A stretch of 64,000 nucleotides of DNA from Kappaphycus alvarezii (Eukaryota > Rhodophyta > Florideophyceae > Gigartinales > Solieriaceae). The DNA lies in contig NADL03000214.1 of NCBI GenBank assembly GCA_002205965.3, forward strand, positions 24,414-88,413, written 5' to 3'. The notes beneath the pieces were generated by a model. That model saw nothing but the letters and a program-made list of their open reading frames with translations, did no database searches and was not told the DNA's origin. This document shows positions 43,468 to 55,848 of this stretch, piece after piece (the first letter of the stretch is position 1; every line of letters starts with the position of its first letter). The translations under genes were made by a program, and so were the position numbers.

Positions 43468-46400
43468 CCCCCCTCGATTACATGACCTAAGCATCGTGCA
43501 GCTCTCCGAGGCCTAGAGATTTTATGCATTTATGAATAGAATGCGACCAAGAGGCTTGGTGAGTATATCTGCTGGCATATCTGTAGAAGGTACGTGAAAC
43601 AGTGAAACAATCTTTCGAGTCACAGCATCTCGGACAAAATGATATGATATGTCAATGTGCTTATTTCGCCTGTTCACTCCTTCGTTACCCGCAAACGCTA
43701 TTGTACCAGCATTATCACACCCGATTGTAACTGTGCTGTCTTTCGACTTTCCCAATGCGTCTGCAAGAAGGCACCTGAGCCAAGCTGCCTCTTTGCAAGC
43801 CTCACACAGTGCAATATACTCCGCTTCGCATGTGGATTTCGCAACGACCGTTTGTCTCCTAGATGACCAACTAATAGCTCCCCCACACAGTTTGAACACA
43901 TATCCACTGGTGGACTTTCTCGAGTCCAAGCAACCACCCCAGTCTGCATCGCTGAAGCCCTCTAGAGTTTGCACTGGGAGATTTCCATCTAGAACTACAC
44001 CTAGTGAGAGCGTTCCTTTGATATATCTCAGAACTCGTTTGGCTGCTTGCCAGTGGTCCTCGCGAGGGTTCTCACAGTGTTGGGACAGTTTTCCCACCAC
44101 ATATGCAAGATCTGGACGTGACCCTACCATAAGAAACATTAAGCAGCCAATGATCTGTCGATATGGTACATCGCAATACGGGCTAGTTGACATCTCAGGG
44201 TGTAATCCTTGTTCCATCGGAGTCCTCACGGGATTGCAACTGGCCATACCAAAACGTTTCAAAATGGACTTGGCATACTCTGTCTGCGAGATATAGATCC
44301 GTCTAGGGACCCTTTTTCTACTTATTTCAAGCCCAATGCACTTTTTGGCCTCGCCTAAATCTTTCATCTCAAATCTCTTGTTCAGTTCACCTTTCATCCA
44401 GGTCACGGCTTTCAGGTCACTTCCCGCAAGAAGCAAGTCATCCACATATAGGGCAATCAGCATAACGCCTTTTTCTGATATGTTTGTATATAGACAGGCG
44501 TCACTTCTCGTAGTCTTGAAGCCAAGCGTGTGAATAAGGAAATCGTCAATCTTTTTGTGCCATTGTCGACTCGCTTGCTTAAGACCATAGATAGCCTTGA
44601 GAAGTTTGCAAACATGATTGGGCCTGGAAGAGTCAACGATACCTTCAGGCTGCTCCATATAAATATCCTCTTCTAAGTCACCGTTCAGAAAGGCCGTGAC
44701 CACGTCCATTTGATGAAGCTCTAAATCGAAGTGGGCTACAATCGCCAACAACAATCGAATCGTTGTAAATTTGATCACCGGCGCAAAAGTCTCTGAGTAA
44801 TCAATCCCCTCAATTTGTTGAAAGCCCCGCACAACCAGGCGACCTTTTCCCTTTTGAGTCAACGTGCCGTTATCGTCCGGCATGTCCTTTACAGTAAATA
44901 CCCAGCGAGAAGTTAGAATATTGGCACCTTCCGATCGTGGCACTAGTGCCCAGGTTTTGTTTTTGCGTTGGGACTCTAGCTCCTTATCAATCGCTTTCTG
45001 CCAGAACTGTGGTTGTGGTCCACCCATCGCCTCTTTAAAGGAGTTCGGTATGTTGATGTCGCCACAGGAAGGTGTGAGTAAGCTGGTTCCCACCAGGCCT
45101 GTCCACCACTGTCGGGGTGGGCGTCGTGAACGAGTGGAGCGGCGAGGTTCCACATCGCCGGGACCAGCATCTTGCTCACCACTCACTTCTTCTGGTTGCA
45201 AAGTCTCATTAGTTGAGTCGGGCTCAATACCTTGACTTTGAAAGTTCTCAACCTCCGCCGGTGACCCTGTTTCAATGCCATGTTCATTATCACCATTAGA
45301 TGTTTCAGACTCAATTTCGTCAGTATCGGTCGCCTCCTCTGGGTCAACGTCGACGTCATTATCATCGGAAAAATGTTCATCGTAAGAGCAAGCCCCTGGT
45401 CTCGACTCATCGAACTGCACATCCCTGGAAATAACAATGCGATGTAAATTGTCATCCCAAATTTTGTAGGCCTTAGTTCCCGGCGGATACCCAACAAACA
45501 TTCCCGTTGTTGCGCGGTCGTCAAGTTTACGCACCTCATTACCAGGCACCTTGTACCAGCATTGACATCCAAACACACGTAGGTGAGATACATCGGGCTT
45601 TTCTTCATCCATAGGTGAAATGGAGTAACGAGACCACCCAAAGCTCTTGTCGTGACACGATTGCGAACGTAAACTGCGTTATCAAGAGCTTCAGCCCAGA
45701 AAGCTTTCGGAACCTTCATATGGGACAGCATAGACCTGACGAGATCAATCAGGGTACGATTGAGCCGTTCTGCCACACCATTCTGTTCAGGTGTGTATGC
45801 AGCGGTCGTTTGATGAACAGTTCCTTGTGACGATAGAAAGGATTGGAACTCTGAAGAAAGATACTCTCCTCCACGATCAGATCGAAGCACTTTCACGCGT
45901 TGACCAGTGTGTGTGAAGGCATATTGGGCAAACTTCTGATAAAAATGGAACGTTTCATCTTTACTCTTCATCGGATAGACAACACTCCAGTTTGAGTGGT
46001 CATCGATAAAAGTGACAAAGTATCTAGCACCACCTACTGACTGTACTTGGAGTGGGCCGCAGACGTCCGAATGGACCAAGTCTAGCAAATGTTTGGCCCT
46101 GCCTCCAGAGCGCTGTTTAGGAATCACAGCACGAGTTGCTTTTCCTAACACACACGCATCACATGTCACAGATTCACAGTCAGAAGATGAGCTAGCGTCT
46201 CTTGTTATATCTGAAGAGGAGATATGAAGTCCACTTACCACGTTCTTACGAGCCATGGACAATATTCCTTGAGTGTGAACGTGGGCCAATCTTTCATGCC
46301 ATGTCTTCAAAGAGGCTTTGTGCGCCGAATGAACCTCGTTACATGTGTCAAGCACATACAGCTCTCCTCGACTTGTGGCAGTAGCCACGATGCAGTCACT

Positions 46401-46892
46401 CCTCTTCACAGTGCACTTGTCACGAACGAACTCAACGTCAAATCCATTATCGACCATCTTACGTACAGAAATTAGGGAAAAAGCAAAGCTTGGAACGTGC
46501 AGCACATTGGTGAGCTTGCATGACTTTTGAACTCCGTTCACTAAAGCGTAATGGGACGGTCCCGACTCCAGCTACTACTGCACACGCTTTTGTTCCCATT
46601 TCTACGCGGCTGTTTGAGACCTCCCTGTAGTCGGAGAACAGTCTCTTGTCAAATGTCATGTGCGCGGAGCATCCAGAGTCGATAAGCCAAGTGTTTGAGG
46701 TTATGTTGATACCAGAGTTATCTACCTTGTTCATCAGACATATGTACTCGACTTCATTAATTTCCAGATCTTCTTGCTCTTGAGCAATCATCGCAGTAGG
46801 CTTCTGTGACTGTCTACGTAGGAACCGGTCAGGTGGCGGTGGTCGCCTTCCGTTGATGTCCTTTCCCAGCAGCGGGCAGCTGTGATTGTGAA
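43468..46892 (-). pseudogene. F2 copia pol, best-preserved copy (gag end, protease, integrase, RT, RNase H)
   Basis: Three minus-strand frames. 46892-46459: end of the gag knuckle (LLGKDINGRRPPPPDRFLRR) and protease TWLIDSGCSAHMTFDKRLFS. 46541-45183: GAG-pre-integrase (KTWHERLAHVHTQGILSMAR), CDACVLGKATRA and an integrase core with D, D and E (HSDVCGPLQ, LRSDRGGEY, PEQNGVAERLNRT). 45612-43522 (696 residues): DVSHLRVFGCQCWYKVPGNE, RT with YVDDLLLAGSD, and RNase H to PLGRILFINA. Only two frame breaks are seen, near 46540 and at an A-run near 45605 where the plus copy has one extra A, so this copy is recent. Confidence 0.92.
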
Positions 46893-48129
46893 TGAAATGA
46901 ACAGGGGATGATGAGGATGAGGAGAGAAAGGAAAAGGGAAGTAGGAAAGAGTGTAGATGGATAAAAGAAACAGAAAGGAGATAGAACGGCAAGGGTGAGG
47001 TTGGTGTTGAAATCAAAGGCAAGTCCGTACCTCTTCTTTACTTGGGTGAGCTATTAGACTACAACTATATACTGTTTGCCGGTACTCACTTCGGCTTCGT
47101 GAAGCAAAATGAAAGTAGCAAAATCTACATTTGCAGTACTATCTTTGTTGATCCTATAGCCTACCCAAGCCGAGATGCCTCAGAATCCCTGATTTGCATG
47201 CGCGGGAAATTCATAATTACCGATATTCAAAACGTAAGTAACATTGCGTGCATGCTAGCCATGCATGTTCTGTTACGTAAACGTACACTAAAACAGTCAA
47301 CCCGTGAATTATGCCTTACGTGACCCGCCAACGCAACTGTAATCTCTCGGCCTGTAACAGAACCCAAAGGCGGGAACTTAAGGCGGGAACTTAAAATATC
47401 ATAAAAGTAGAAAACAATTTTGGCGGGCTTGTCTCACGTTGTTACGTAACAGTACGTAAATCTCATGCAGGCCGTTCAACGTGAATTAAGCCTTACGTGC
47501 TATACGTGCAATACTGTAAAAGCAACGTGGCTGCATCAACATACTTTGGCTGCATACTTGTGCAAGAGTGATTTGTATGCAGCCAGTATAATGAGTATAG
47601 TGTAAACTGTATGCAGCCAGTCCAGGCAACTATAGGATAAATATAGAAACCACTGTTTACTTGTACACGTACGACACCTATAATACTGTACACGTACGAC
47701 AGAGAGGAGACAGTACACGTATGCCACATAGGAGACAGTACACGTATGACACATTGGGTACAGTACTTTGAGCCTAGAATAGAGACAAACCATCAACCAA
47801 CCATAACATGCCAAGTGTCAGAATGCTCCACAATGATCAGCTCAGACATCGCCACTTGGAGCGATGTGAGTGGTATGGAGGCGTATCTAGCAGCCAATCA
47901 GAGGGCAGAATACCAAGTGGTTTGAAAAATGGCAAAATGCGCCGTGATTTTGAGTTGCCCGAAAATGGGCTTTCGTCCCAGGCAACTTTCGATTTGGCCC
48001 ATTTTACACGTGTAGTAGGTGTACACACAGAAGAAGGGTGCAACTCGCTTTTTCATGCTACAAGTGTACACGTGTCCAGGTGGCAACTAAAAACCATGGG
48101 ATCGCATGCATTCTATCCCTTTTTCAACA
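46893..48129 (-). repeat. LTR1 copy d (3' LTR of F1c)
   Basis: Inverted LTR1 of about 1237 bp, outer end TGAAATGAACAGGGG, inner end TTTCAACA next to the polypurine tract. Sits in the F2 gag knuckle. The preceding TGTGATTGTGA (46881-46891) makes the exact outer base uncertain. Confidence 0.92.
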
Positions 48130-48139
48130 CTCCCCCTCG
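48130..48139 (-). other. F1 polypurine tract
   Basis: Minus-strand CGAGGGGGAG directly before TGTTGAAAAAGGG of the 3' LTR1; repeated at 37149-37158 and 41203-41212. Confidence 0.85.
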
Positions 48140-48151
48140 ATCACATTGTTT

Positions 48152-50104
48152 TTACATTAATTCATGCTCCCCCTTACTACCCATCACAATCAGTCTAACA
48201 AGTTTTGTCATCTGAACTCGCCCTAGTGGTTTTGTCAAAGCGTCAGCAACATTTTCAGTTGTTGGCACGTACACCAAGTCCACCTCTTTACGCACAACTG
48301 CATCTCTTACAAAGTGGTATGCAATATCAATGTGCTTGTTGCGTCTGTTGCTCTCGTTTCGAGCGAGCTCCATAGCCCCCTGGTTATCGCTGTATATTGT
48401 AGTAGCATGATCAATTCCAAGTGCTTTCATGCCCAGCGATGTCCAGGTTTCAAGGATGTCCCGAACGACACGTCTCAGCCATATTGCTTCTTTACTTGCT
48501 GCAGTTAACGAAATGTATTCGGCCTCACATGACGAAGCTGCGACAACCGTTTGCTTTCGCGAGCACCAACTTACCCCACTTCCAGCCATGCGAAACACGA
48601 AACCACTCGTCGATTTGCGATCGGACACATCTCCGGCCCAATCCGAGTCACAGTATGCAGACAAGCCCAGATCAGCATTCCCTCGGAACACAAGACCTAA
48701 ATCTTTGGTCCCAGCGAGATACCTTAACACTCTTTTTACTGCTAACCAATGCTTCTCTCTTGGTTCTTCGCAGAAACGTGCAAGTTTGCCAACCGCATAA
48801 GATATATCAGGTCGTGTTCCAACAGACAAATACATGAGAGATCCAATGGCGCTCCTGTATGGAGCATCTGTCCGAGCATCACTACCCGTATCTACCGACC
48901 GATCCACGTTCAACTCGTCAGTGTTTAGATTCATAGGAGTTGGAACAGGTCTACAATTCTGCATTCCAAATCGCTCTAAAACGCTGTCTACAAACGTGGC
49001 TGGGATAAACACAAGGATCGTTCGGATCTCCGGCGAGAAATTTCAAGCCCCAACCATTCTCGCTTCGCCCAAATCTTTCATTTCAAAACGGCGGTTCAGC
49101 TCCCCTTCATCCATGCAATCGCCTCCATGTTGTTTCCTGCAAGCAGCAAGTCATCAACATACAGGAGGATAATCATGATTGAGTCGGAGGTCGGGTCAAA
49201 TTTTACATAAACACAGGGATCATTAGTGCCACTTTTGAATTTGAGCCCATCAACAAGAAAATCATCGATTTTCTGGTGCCACCGCCTATGTGCCTGTTTC
49301 AAACCATACAAGGCCTTCAGAAATTTGCAGACATGATTTGGTTTCGAGGCGTCCTTAAATCCATCAGGCTGTTCCATGTACACGTCCTCCTCACATCACC
49401 GTTCAGAAATGCCGTCTTAACGTCCATTTGATGCAGCTCCAGGTCCTGATGTGCGACAAGTGCCAAAAGCACCCGAATTGACGTGAGCTTCACGACAGGG
49501 GCGTACGTCTCATTATAATCTACCCCTTTCACCTGTTGGAAACCACGAGCGACAAGACGCGCCTTCGATTTTCGGGAAAAGCCTCCGTTGGAGTCCTGGG
49601 CATCTTTTATTGCAAACACCCATTTTGGAGTCAGAATGTTTGAGGCCTCCAAACGTGGGACTAACTTCCATGTTTTGTTCCGAAGATCGAGTCTCGCTCG
49701 GACTCGATGGCGGACTTCCAAAAGTCTGCGTCCGGTCCTGTCGCCGCGTGTCGGTACGAGATGTTGACAACATTTGTAACGAGAGCCGTGTCATTAGGTG
49801 TCAAGGATATGTTTGATCTCCACCAAGCATTTGGGGCTCTTCGAATCCTTTCAGATCTCCGAGGAGCTACAGACACCTCAGGGGGTTCAGGGATTTCGTT
49901 ATCTGTACCTACGTTTTCGGCGACCGTTGGGTCGTTTCCAACATTAGCCTGGTCATTCCCTTGTCCCTGAATATCTTGTCTCGAAGATGCAGTTATTTCG
50001 ACTGTGTCCGGTGTAGGAAGCCGGACTTGAGCATCCTGTTCAACGCCGAGACTTACAAGATCCTCATCGGAGCTAATTGAGATACTCATCTGATTCTTTC
50101 TCAT
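48152..50104 (-). pseudogene. F1c RT and RNase H
   Basis: Frames 50104-49661 (acidic linker then ISYRHAATGPDADFWKSAIE), 49721-49317 (ILTPKWVFAIKDAQDSNGGF, HQMDVKTAFLNGDV), 49383-49096 (KALYGLKQAHRRWHQKIDDF, IILLYVDDLLLAGNNMEAIA) and 49012-48152 (FGMQNCRPVPTPMNLNTDEL, then RNase H to NVADALTKPLGR). Small indels near 49685, 49390, 49100 and 48995 break what would be a single frame. All catalytic motifs are still readable. Confidence 0.9.
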
Positions 50105-51084
50105 TTATTTCAGACTGGCAGGTTTCGCTCTCACTGAATCTGACATCTCTGGAAACAACTACCTTGTGTAATTCAGGATCCCACAGTTTGTAAGCTTTGC
50201 TGGCTTCCGCATATCCAAGCATAATTGCTTCCCGTGCTCGGTTGTCAAGCTTACTCAATGACTTGCCGGGACGGTGTACCAACATTTGCTTCCGAACGTA
50301 CGAAGGTGCGACAAATTGGGCTTGCGACCGTACCATATATGATGCGGGGTCGTGTGGCTTGGAAGTGCCCGAGTTGTAACTCTGTTTCGGATGTATACAG
50401 CAGTCGCCAGAGCTTCGGCCCAGAACTGTTTTGGCAGACTCTTTGCATGTAGCATGGACCGAACCAGATCCATCAGTGTTCGGTTCAGCCGCTCTGAAAC
50501 ACCATTCTGTTCAGGTGACTCCACTGCACTAAGCTCATGTTTTGTGCCGCGCTCGGCAAGGTAGTCCTTGAATGCAGTGGACATATATTCTCCCCTCGAT
50601 CTGAACGAAGAATGCCAATGCGACGCCCAGTATGGGCTTCGCTACGAGCTTGGAACAGTTTATATTTATCAAAGACCTCTGACTTTCGCTGCATCATGTA
50701 GACGGTAACCCAGGAAGAGTGATCGTCCGTGAAGGTGACAAAGTAGCGTGCCCTCCAACAGAAGAAACCTCCATAGGTCCACACACGTCACTGTGAACAA
50801 GGTCTAACATCGCTTCAGCTCTACCAGTCGTGCGTTCCTTCGGCACTGCTGAACGATGAGCCTTTCCATGAACGCATTGAGGAGCATATTTCGGATGTAT
50901 TCGAGCCACTGATCTGCACGCCGTCCACAACATTGTTCCTTACCATAGATGCAATGCCCTGCTTGCTTACGTGAGCCATTCTCTCGTGCCATGTCGAGAG
51001 TGTGGTGACTTTCGCAGAGTACAAGGTATCATTGGGTATCTTCTGGACTATGTCGATAGCATAAAGAAGGCTATTGCACAGCAT
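50073..51084 (-). pseudogene. F1c integrase
   Basis: STWHERMAHVSKQGIASMVR (GAG-pre-integrase), then frames with HSDVCGPMEVSSVGG, FTDDHSSWVTVYMM, GILRSDRGE, SPEQNGVSERLNRTLMDLVR, NLSHLRTFGSKCWYTVP and KAYKLWDPELHKVVVSRDVR. The D, D and E residues are present; the frame is broken near 50255, 50600, 50740 and 50900. Confidence 0.88.
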
Positions 51085-51172
51085 TTTTCCAGTTGCTAAA
51101 CTCTCCCATTCTTAGTCATCTGCAAAGATTTGTTCTCAAATACAGTTTTGATCCCTTCTATGTCCGCTTTGC

Positions 51173-52384
51173 CTACAGAGATAGAGAATATTCGAAACTA
51201 GGAACGTGGACAACATCTCGCAGAATACACCGCTTTCGAGAACCATCTACTAATAATGTGAGCTCCACGTCACCTCGCCCAGCAATCTTAGCCCGGGCTT
51301 TAGTTCCCATTTCGACTGAGGCTGCAGAAAATTCGGTATAATTCGTGAAAACACTCCTATCGTAAGTCATATGGGAAGTACATGCGGAATCTGCGTACCA
51401 AGAGGAAGTTCCGGCCGAAATCCCGGCCTGTTTAATTCGTGACATGAGGCAAACAATTTCATCATCAACGCTGTCCCCACTATCTGCTGAAGGATGAGAA
51501 TCAGTCGAATCAAATACATTTGCACCTACGAACGCCTGCTGATCTCTTCTCGGGCGATTTTTCTCGTTTCGATGATTATTAGATGCTCTGCCACTACGAG
51601 AACCGGATGCACGATAGCCCCTTGGAGCTTCCGGGCGCCTACCGTTCACATCTTTGCCCCAGCATCTGTCCGCGGTGTGACCAGAATGACCGCAGTTCGT
51701 ACAGTGCAGCTGTCTAGCATTACCTCCGTAGTCATTCGGACGGGCATTGGATATGAGTGCAGCATTGGATTTTGTCCCTTTTGACTCCCTCATTTGAGCA
51801 CGCTCCTCTTCCTGCAACAACCGGCTCTTCACAAATTCCAAAGTAAACACCCTGTCCTCATTGCCGAGCGCATCCAAGGCAACGATGAGATTGTCGAACC
51901 GAGGTGGCAATCCATTAAGCACAGCCATGGCTATCTCTTTGTCATCGATAGTCACATCCATGGATTTCAGGGTCGCTGCCAACTGTGTTACACGGTTAAC
52001 GTACTGCAAAACTCTCTCATTACCATCCATAGCCGCGGTGTAAAACCGGCGTCGAGCCGCAAGTTTATTGAGGAGTGTGTGCCTCTCAAACGTGTTGAGA
52101 ATAATAGTCCACATCTCCTTTGCAGTTGCCGCAGTGCGCACATGCTCAAGGTGCTCATCAGAAAGGGACAACCCGATGCGCGCCCGTGCTTTGCGGTCGG
52201 CCCTAGTCCATGCTTTGAAAGCCCTATCATCCGATTCCTCAGGCGGATCATCCACAATGTAGTCATCAAGCTCCCGGGCGAGAAGAAGCTGCACCTTCTG
52301 CTTCCAAACATGGAAATTATTGTTGGTGAGCTTTTCAATTCGAACTCCGCCTCCGCGATCGTCCATGACTACGTCTTTATCCAA
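51173..52384 (-). CDS. F1 copia gag-protease open frame (403 aa)
   Basis: Starts MDKDVVMDDRGGGVRIEKLT, then the capsid-like UBN2-type region (FHVWKQKVQLLLARELDDYI; TAKEMWTIILNTFERHTLLN; LPPRFDNLIVALDALGNEDR), and a basic linker. The CCHC knuckle CTNCGHSGHTADRC lies around residues 225-240. Protease SSWYADSACTSHMTYDRSVF has D-S-A in place of the usual D-S/T-G. The frame is uninterrupted to VPSFEYSLSL and is the longest intact gag in the window. The start is the first ATG after the leader hairpin. Confidence 0.9.
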   Translation of the reverse strand: MDKDVVMDDRGGGVRIEKLTNNNFHVWKQKVQLLLARELDDYIVDDPPEESDDRAFKAWTRADRKARARIGLSLSDEHLEHVRTAATAKEMWTIILNTFERHTLLNKLAARRRFYTAAMDGNERVLQYVNRVTQLAATLKSMDVTIDDKEIAMAVLNGLPPRFDNLIVALDALGNEDRVFTLEFVKSRLLQEEERAQMRESKGTKSNAALISNARPNDYGGNARQLHCTNCGHSGHTADRCWGKDVNGRRPEAPRGYRASGSRSGRASNNHRNEKNRPRRDQQAFVGANVFDSTDSHPSADSGDSVDDEIVCLMSRIKQAGISAGTSSWYADSACTSHMTYDRSVFTNYTEFSAASVEMGTKARAKIAGRGDVELTLLVDGSRKRCILRDVVHVPSFEYSLSL

Positions 52385-52461
52385 GACCCTTTGTATCTGA
52401 AACCTCTATTACCACGTATGCAGTGAGTATGCAAAGTCCTCTGTTCGGGTATCCCAAGCCG

Positions 52462-52476
52462 GCGACCGATAGTCGC
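52462..52476 (-). other. pre-gag hairpin, F1 version
   Basis: Minus strand GCGAC-TATCG-GTCGC, 78 bp upstream of the gag ATG, followed by GGCTTGGGAT. Same loop and same pairs as the F2 version except one pair swapped G-C to C-G. Confidence 0.65.
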
Positions 52477-53510
52477 TTGTCACGGCAAGCCTTTCCCTAT
52501 AAGAAGTTTGCAGCGTTTACTCAAAGACACGTGGTGTTTAATTTCCAACTCTTTACCTCTTTAGTTTTCCTCCTCTTTACCTCTTTACCACCTCTTTATT
52601 TGTGCCTTAGGGCGCTACCCCTGTATATCGGCCAGTGCTGGTCTTTCAACTTTGAGCGCAATCCGTGTGCCACGAGTAAGCACAGCGACTTTACCTGTAG
52701 ACGGCCAGGAATTTTCAGCCACTACCCCGAAAGGTCCCCGCAGCAAAGGGCGTCTTACCACAATCACAGTCTTTCCGTACTAACTCAGGCGCGTTTCCTT
52801 CCGGACTGTGTTGCTTGACTTCCGTCGTACTCGTGTGAAAGCACTCAAGGTCACCAATGAGCCTCGTCCTTCCGTGCACAGCACGTATCTACACCTCAAC
52901 AGAAGTATAGCCAGCAGGTACCAAAGTACAAGTGCAGAACACTAGTACCCGGTATGCTACCAGAGTAAGGAATTAGAAGACAGTCGTTCCCTCTCCGACC
53001 ACGGGCGATGGTGTTTCGCGTACGTATCGGTCGTTCAAGCGAGGAGCGTCTCTGTCCCGCCGGCGCGCAAAAGGGCCACTGCAACGGACCGACTCGGCTG
53101 GTACACCGTGATTCCCACCGGGAATCGGGTTCAGTCTTACGACTTCTGATAACTCGCGTTATCGCGTGGGTTTGTATGGTACGGTCCGTCCAACTCGCGT
53201 TACACAAAGGCACTGTTCTCAAAAGAGTACAGCCGGTGAGAGGATCACAAAACCGATTGCCAAGACCACGATTCGGCAAAAGAATCGGACAAACTTGGGC
53301 GGACCCCCGGCACTCTGTCTTCTTCTTTTCCGTTGCCGTGAAGGCTTTCCAAGAGTGCAAGGGGTATCAACAACCAGGCCTAGATTCCTCCTCAAACAAC
53401 AAGGCCAATATTTCCAAACAATAAACTCGAGCTGACGATTGCCGAATGACCACGACCACCACAAAAGAGACAGAAAACCAAACCAACAAACAATGACCAG
53501 CAATGACACC
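52477..53510 (-). other. F1 leader, no recognised gene
   Basis: Unusually long leader between the primer-binding site and gag. The 154-residue minus-strand frame 53360-52896 has no recognised domain and no zinc-finger spacing, unlike the F2 leader. Confidence 0.45.
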
Positions 53511-53513
53511 ACA

Positions 53514-53738
53514 AAGCACTCAGGATCCTCACACAGAGTGCTTGAAACACAAAATTGTTCTCAACAGTAGTAGAGCACAAACAACGATTGCTCTGATTCA
53601 ACACACAATGGTAACCACAAAAACACTCAGGATCCACACACAGAGTGCTTGACAACCTTAAAGTTGGTTCGTATCAACAAAAGCTTCCAACAACACACAA
53701 TGAGACCACAAAAACACTCAGGATCCACACACAGAGTG
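53514..53738 (-). repeat. three stem-loop repeats in the F1 leader
   Basis: AAGCACTC...GAGTGCTT at 53514-53543 (8-bp perfect stem), and CACTC...GAGTG at 53624-53647 and 53715-53738. Loops share AGGATCC(A/T)CACACA. Units 2 and 3 also share CAACACACAATG upstream. Candidate dimerisation or packaging elements, given their position just after the primer-binding site in the transcript. Confidence 0.7.
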
Positions 53739-53879
53739 CTTAACAATCACCAAATGGGTCCTAACAAAGACAAGAACAATCACCACAAAGCAAATGACAA
53801 CACCAACAGCACCAACAACACAGAGAAAGCAATTACCTCAACGTCAACGTCAACGGTTGAGGGACGGATAGCGGTAGGA

Positions 53880-53893
53880 CTGGGCCCATAACC
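53880..53893 (-). other. F1 primer-binding site, half initiator-tRNA type
   Basis: Minus strand GGTTATGGGCCCAG begins at the base after the LTR1 end CCTTTCATCA. Complementary to 14 nt of the iMet anticodon arm, implying a primer 3' end at ...CATAACC. Confidence 0.92.
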
Positions 53894-55104
53894 TGATGAA
53901 AGGAACAGGGGATGATGAGGGATGAGGAGGAGAATGAAAGGGAAGTAGGGAAAGAGTGTAGATGGATAAAAGAAACAGAAAGGAGATAGAACGGCAAGGG
54001 TGAGGTTGGTGTTGAAATCAAAGGCAAGTCCGTACCTCTTCTTTACTTGGGTGAGCTATTAGACTACAACTATATACTGTTTGCCGGTACTCACTTCGGC
54101 TTCGTGACAGCAAAATGAAAGTAGCAAAATCTACATTTGCAGTACTATCTTTGTTGATCCTATAGCCTACCCAAGCCGAGATGCCTCAGAATCCCTGATT
54201 TGCATGCGCGGGAAATTCATAATTACCGATATTCAAAACGTAAGTAACATTGCGTGCATGCTAGCCATGCATGTTCTGTTACGTAAACGTACACTAAAAC
54301 AGTCAACCGTGAATTATGCCTTACGTGACCCGCCAACGCAACTGTAATCTCTCGGCCTGTAACAGAACCCAAAGGCGGGAACTTAAGGCGGGAACTTAAA
54401 ATATCATAAAAGTAGAAAACAATTTTTGGCGGGCTTGTCTCACGTAAATCTCATGCAGGCCGTTCAACGTGAATTAAGCCTTACGTGCTATACGTGCAAT
54501 ACTGTAAAAGCAACGTGGCTGCATCAACATACTTTGGCTGCATACTTGTGCAAGAGTGATTTGTATGCAGCCAATAATAGTGTAAACTGTATGCAGCCAG
54601 TCCAGGCAACTATAGGATAAATATAGAAACCACTGTTTACTTGTACACGTACGACACCTATAATACTGTACACGTACGACAGAGAGGAGACAGTACACGT
54701 ATGCCACATAGGAGACAGTACACGTATGACACATTGGGTACAGTACTTTGAGCCTAGAATAGAGACAAACCATCAACCAACCATAACATGCCAAGTGTCA
54801 GAATGCTCCACAATGATCAGTTCAGACATCGCCACTTGGAGCGATGTGAGTGGTATGGAGGCGTATCCAGCAGCCAATCAGAGGGCAGAATACCAAGTGG
54901 TTTGAAAAGGTAAAATGCGCCGTGATTTTGAGTTGCCGAAAATGAGCTTTCGTCCCAGGCAACTTTCGATTTGGCCCATTTTACACGTGTAGTAGGTGTA
55001 CACACAGAAGAAGGGTGCAACTTGCTTTTTCATGCTACAAGTGTACACGTGTCCAGTGGCAACTAAAAACCATGGATCGCATGCATTCTATCCCTTTTTC
55101 AACA
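53894..55104 (-). repeat. LTR1 copy e (5' LTR of F1c)
   Basis: 1211 bp inverted LTR1. Differs from copy d mainly by small deletions, such as the missing GTTACGTAACA segment near 54443 and the shortened text near 54574. Confidence 0.93.
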
Positions 55105-55801
55105 CGGAGTGTCCATTGTGACCACAGTTGGTGCATGTCAAAGTCGAAACACGCCTTGCCTCAGGGATGTGCCAATAAGAGCAGAACTTGGCGGATTCTG
55201 TCTTCTAGTAAACTTCATCGATGCACGTTGCTCCTCTTGGCAGGCGACTTTTTACATATTCTACTCCGAAAATGTTATCTTCGGATCCAAGAGCGTCAAG
55301 CGCTACAATGAGATTTTGAAACCTCTGCGGAAGACCATTGAGAACTGCCATAGCCATTTCCTTGTCATCAATTATGACTCCCATTGACTTTAAGCGAGCT
55401 GCTAGGTGTCGCACACGTCCTATATACGGCAAAAATTTCATTGTCTAGCATGGTGACCGTGTAGAAGTCTCTCCGGGCAGCCAGCATATTTAGTAATGTG
55501 TGGCGCTCAAAAACTTCCAAGATGCGTCCCACATTTTTGGCTGTGACAGCATCTCTTACATGATCCAGGTGATCATCAGACAGCGACAGGCCGATGATGG
55601 CCCTGGCCTTTCGATCCCTTGCTTCCATGCCTTTTAAGTGGAAGATTGTTCATCTTCAGGAACGATGCCATCAGTAGTGTACTGTTCCACATCGCGAAGG
55701 GCCAACAGGAGCTGAATCTTCTGTTTACACACGTGGAAATTGGCATCCGTGAGCTTTTCGATCTTCATAGATCCTCCTCCTTGATCTTCTCCGCTACTCA
55801 T
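55105..55801 (-). pseudogene. F2 copia gag, 5' part (inverted F2)
   Basis: ATG at 55801: MSSGEDQGGGSMKIEKLTDA, then GLSLSDDHLDHVRDAVTAKN (about 55600-55540), HTLLNMLAARRDFYTVTMLD, DDKEMAMAVLNGLPQRFQNL, ending NCGHNGHS where F1c is inserted. One frameshift near 55440. Homologous to the F1 gag. Confidence 0.88.
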
Positions 55802-55848
55802 TGCAATATTCTAGAGGTGCTAATGTTCCGTTCGAAGATCCCAAGCCG

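Larger units (their letters stand above)
46893..55104 (-). mobile_element. F1c, two-LTR copia element nested in F2 gag
   Basis: 5' LTR 55104-53894, internal 53893-48130, 3' LTR 48129-46893. The F2 gag reads ...NCGHNGHS at 55105-55140 and resumes LLGKDINGRR at about 46880, so F1c inserted in the F2 zinc knuckle. The 5-bp target duplication cannot be read cleanly because the left junction is altered. The coding region has several frameshifts, so it is recently dead or non-autonomous. Confidence 0.9.
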
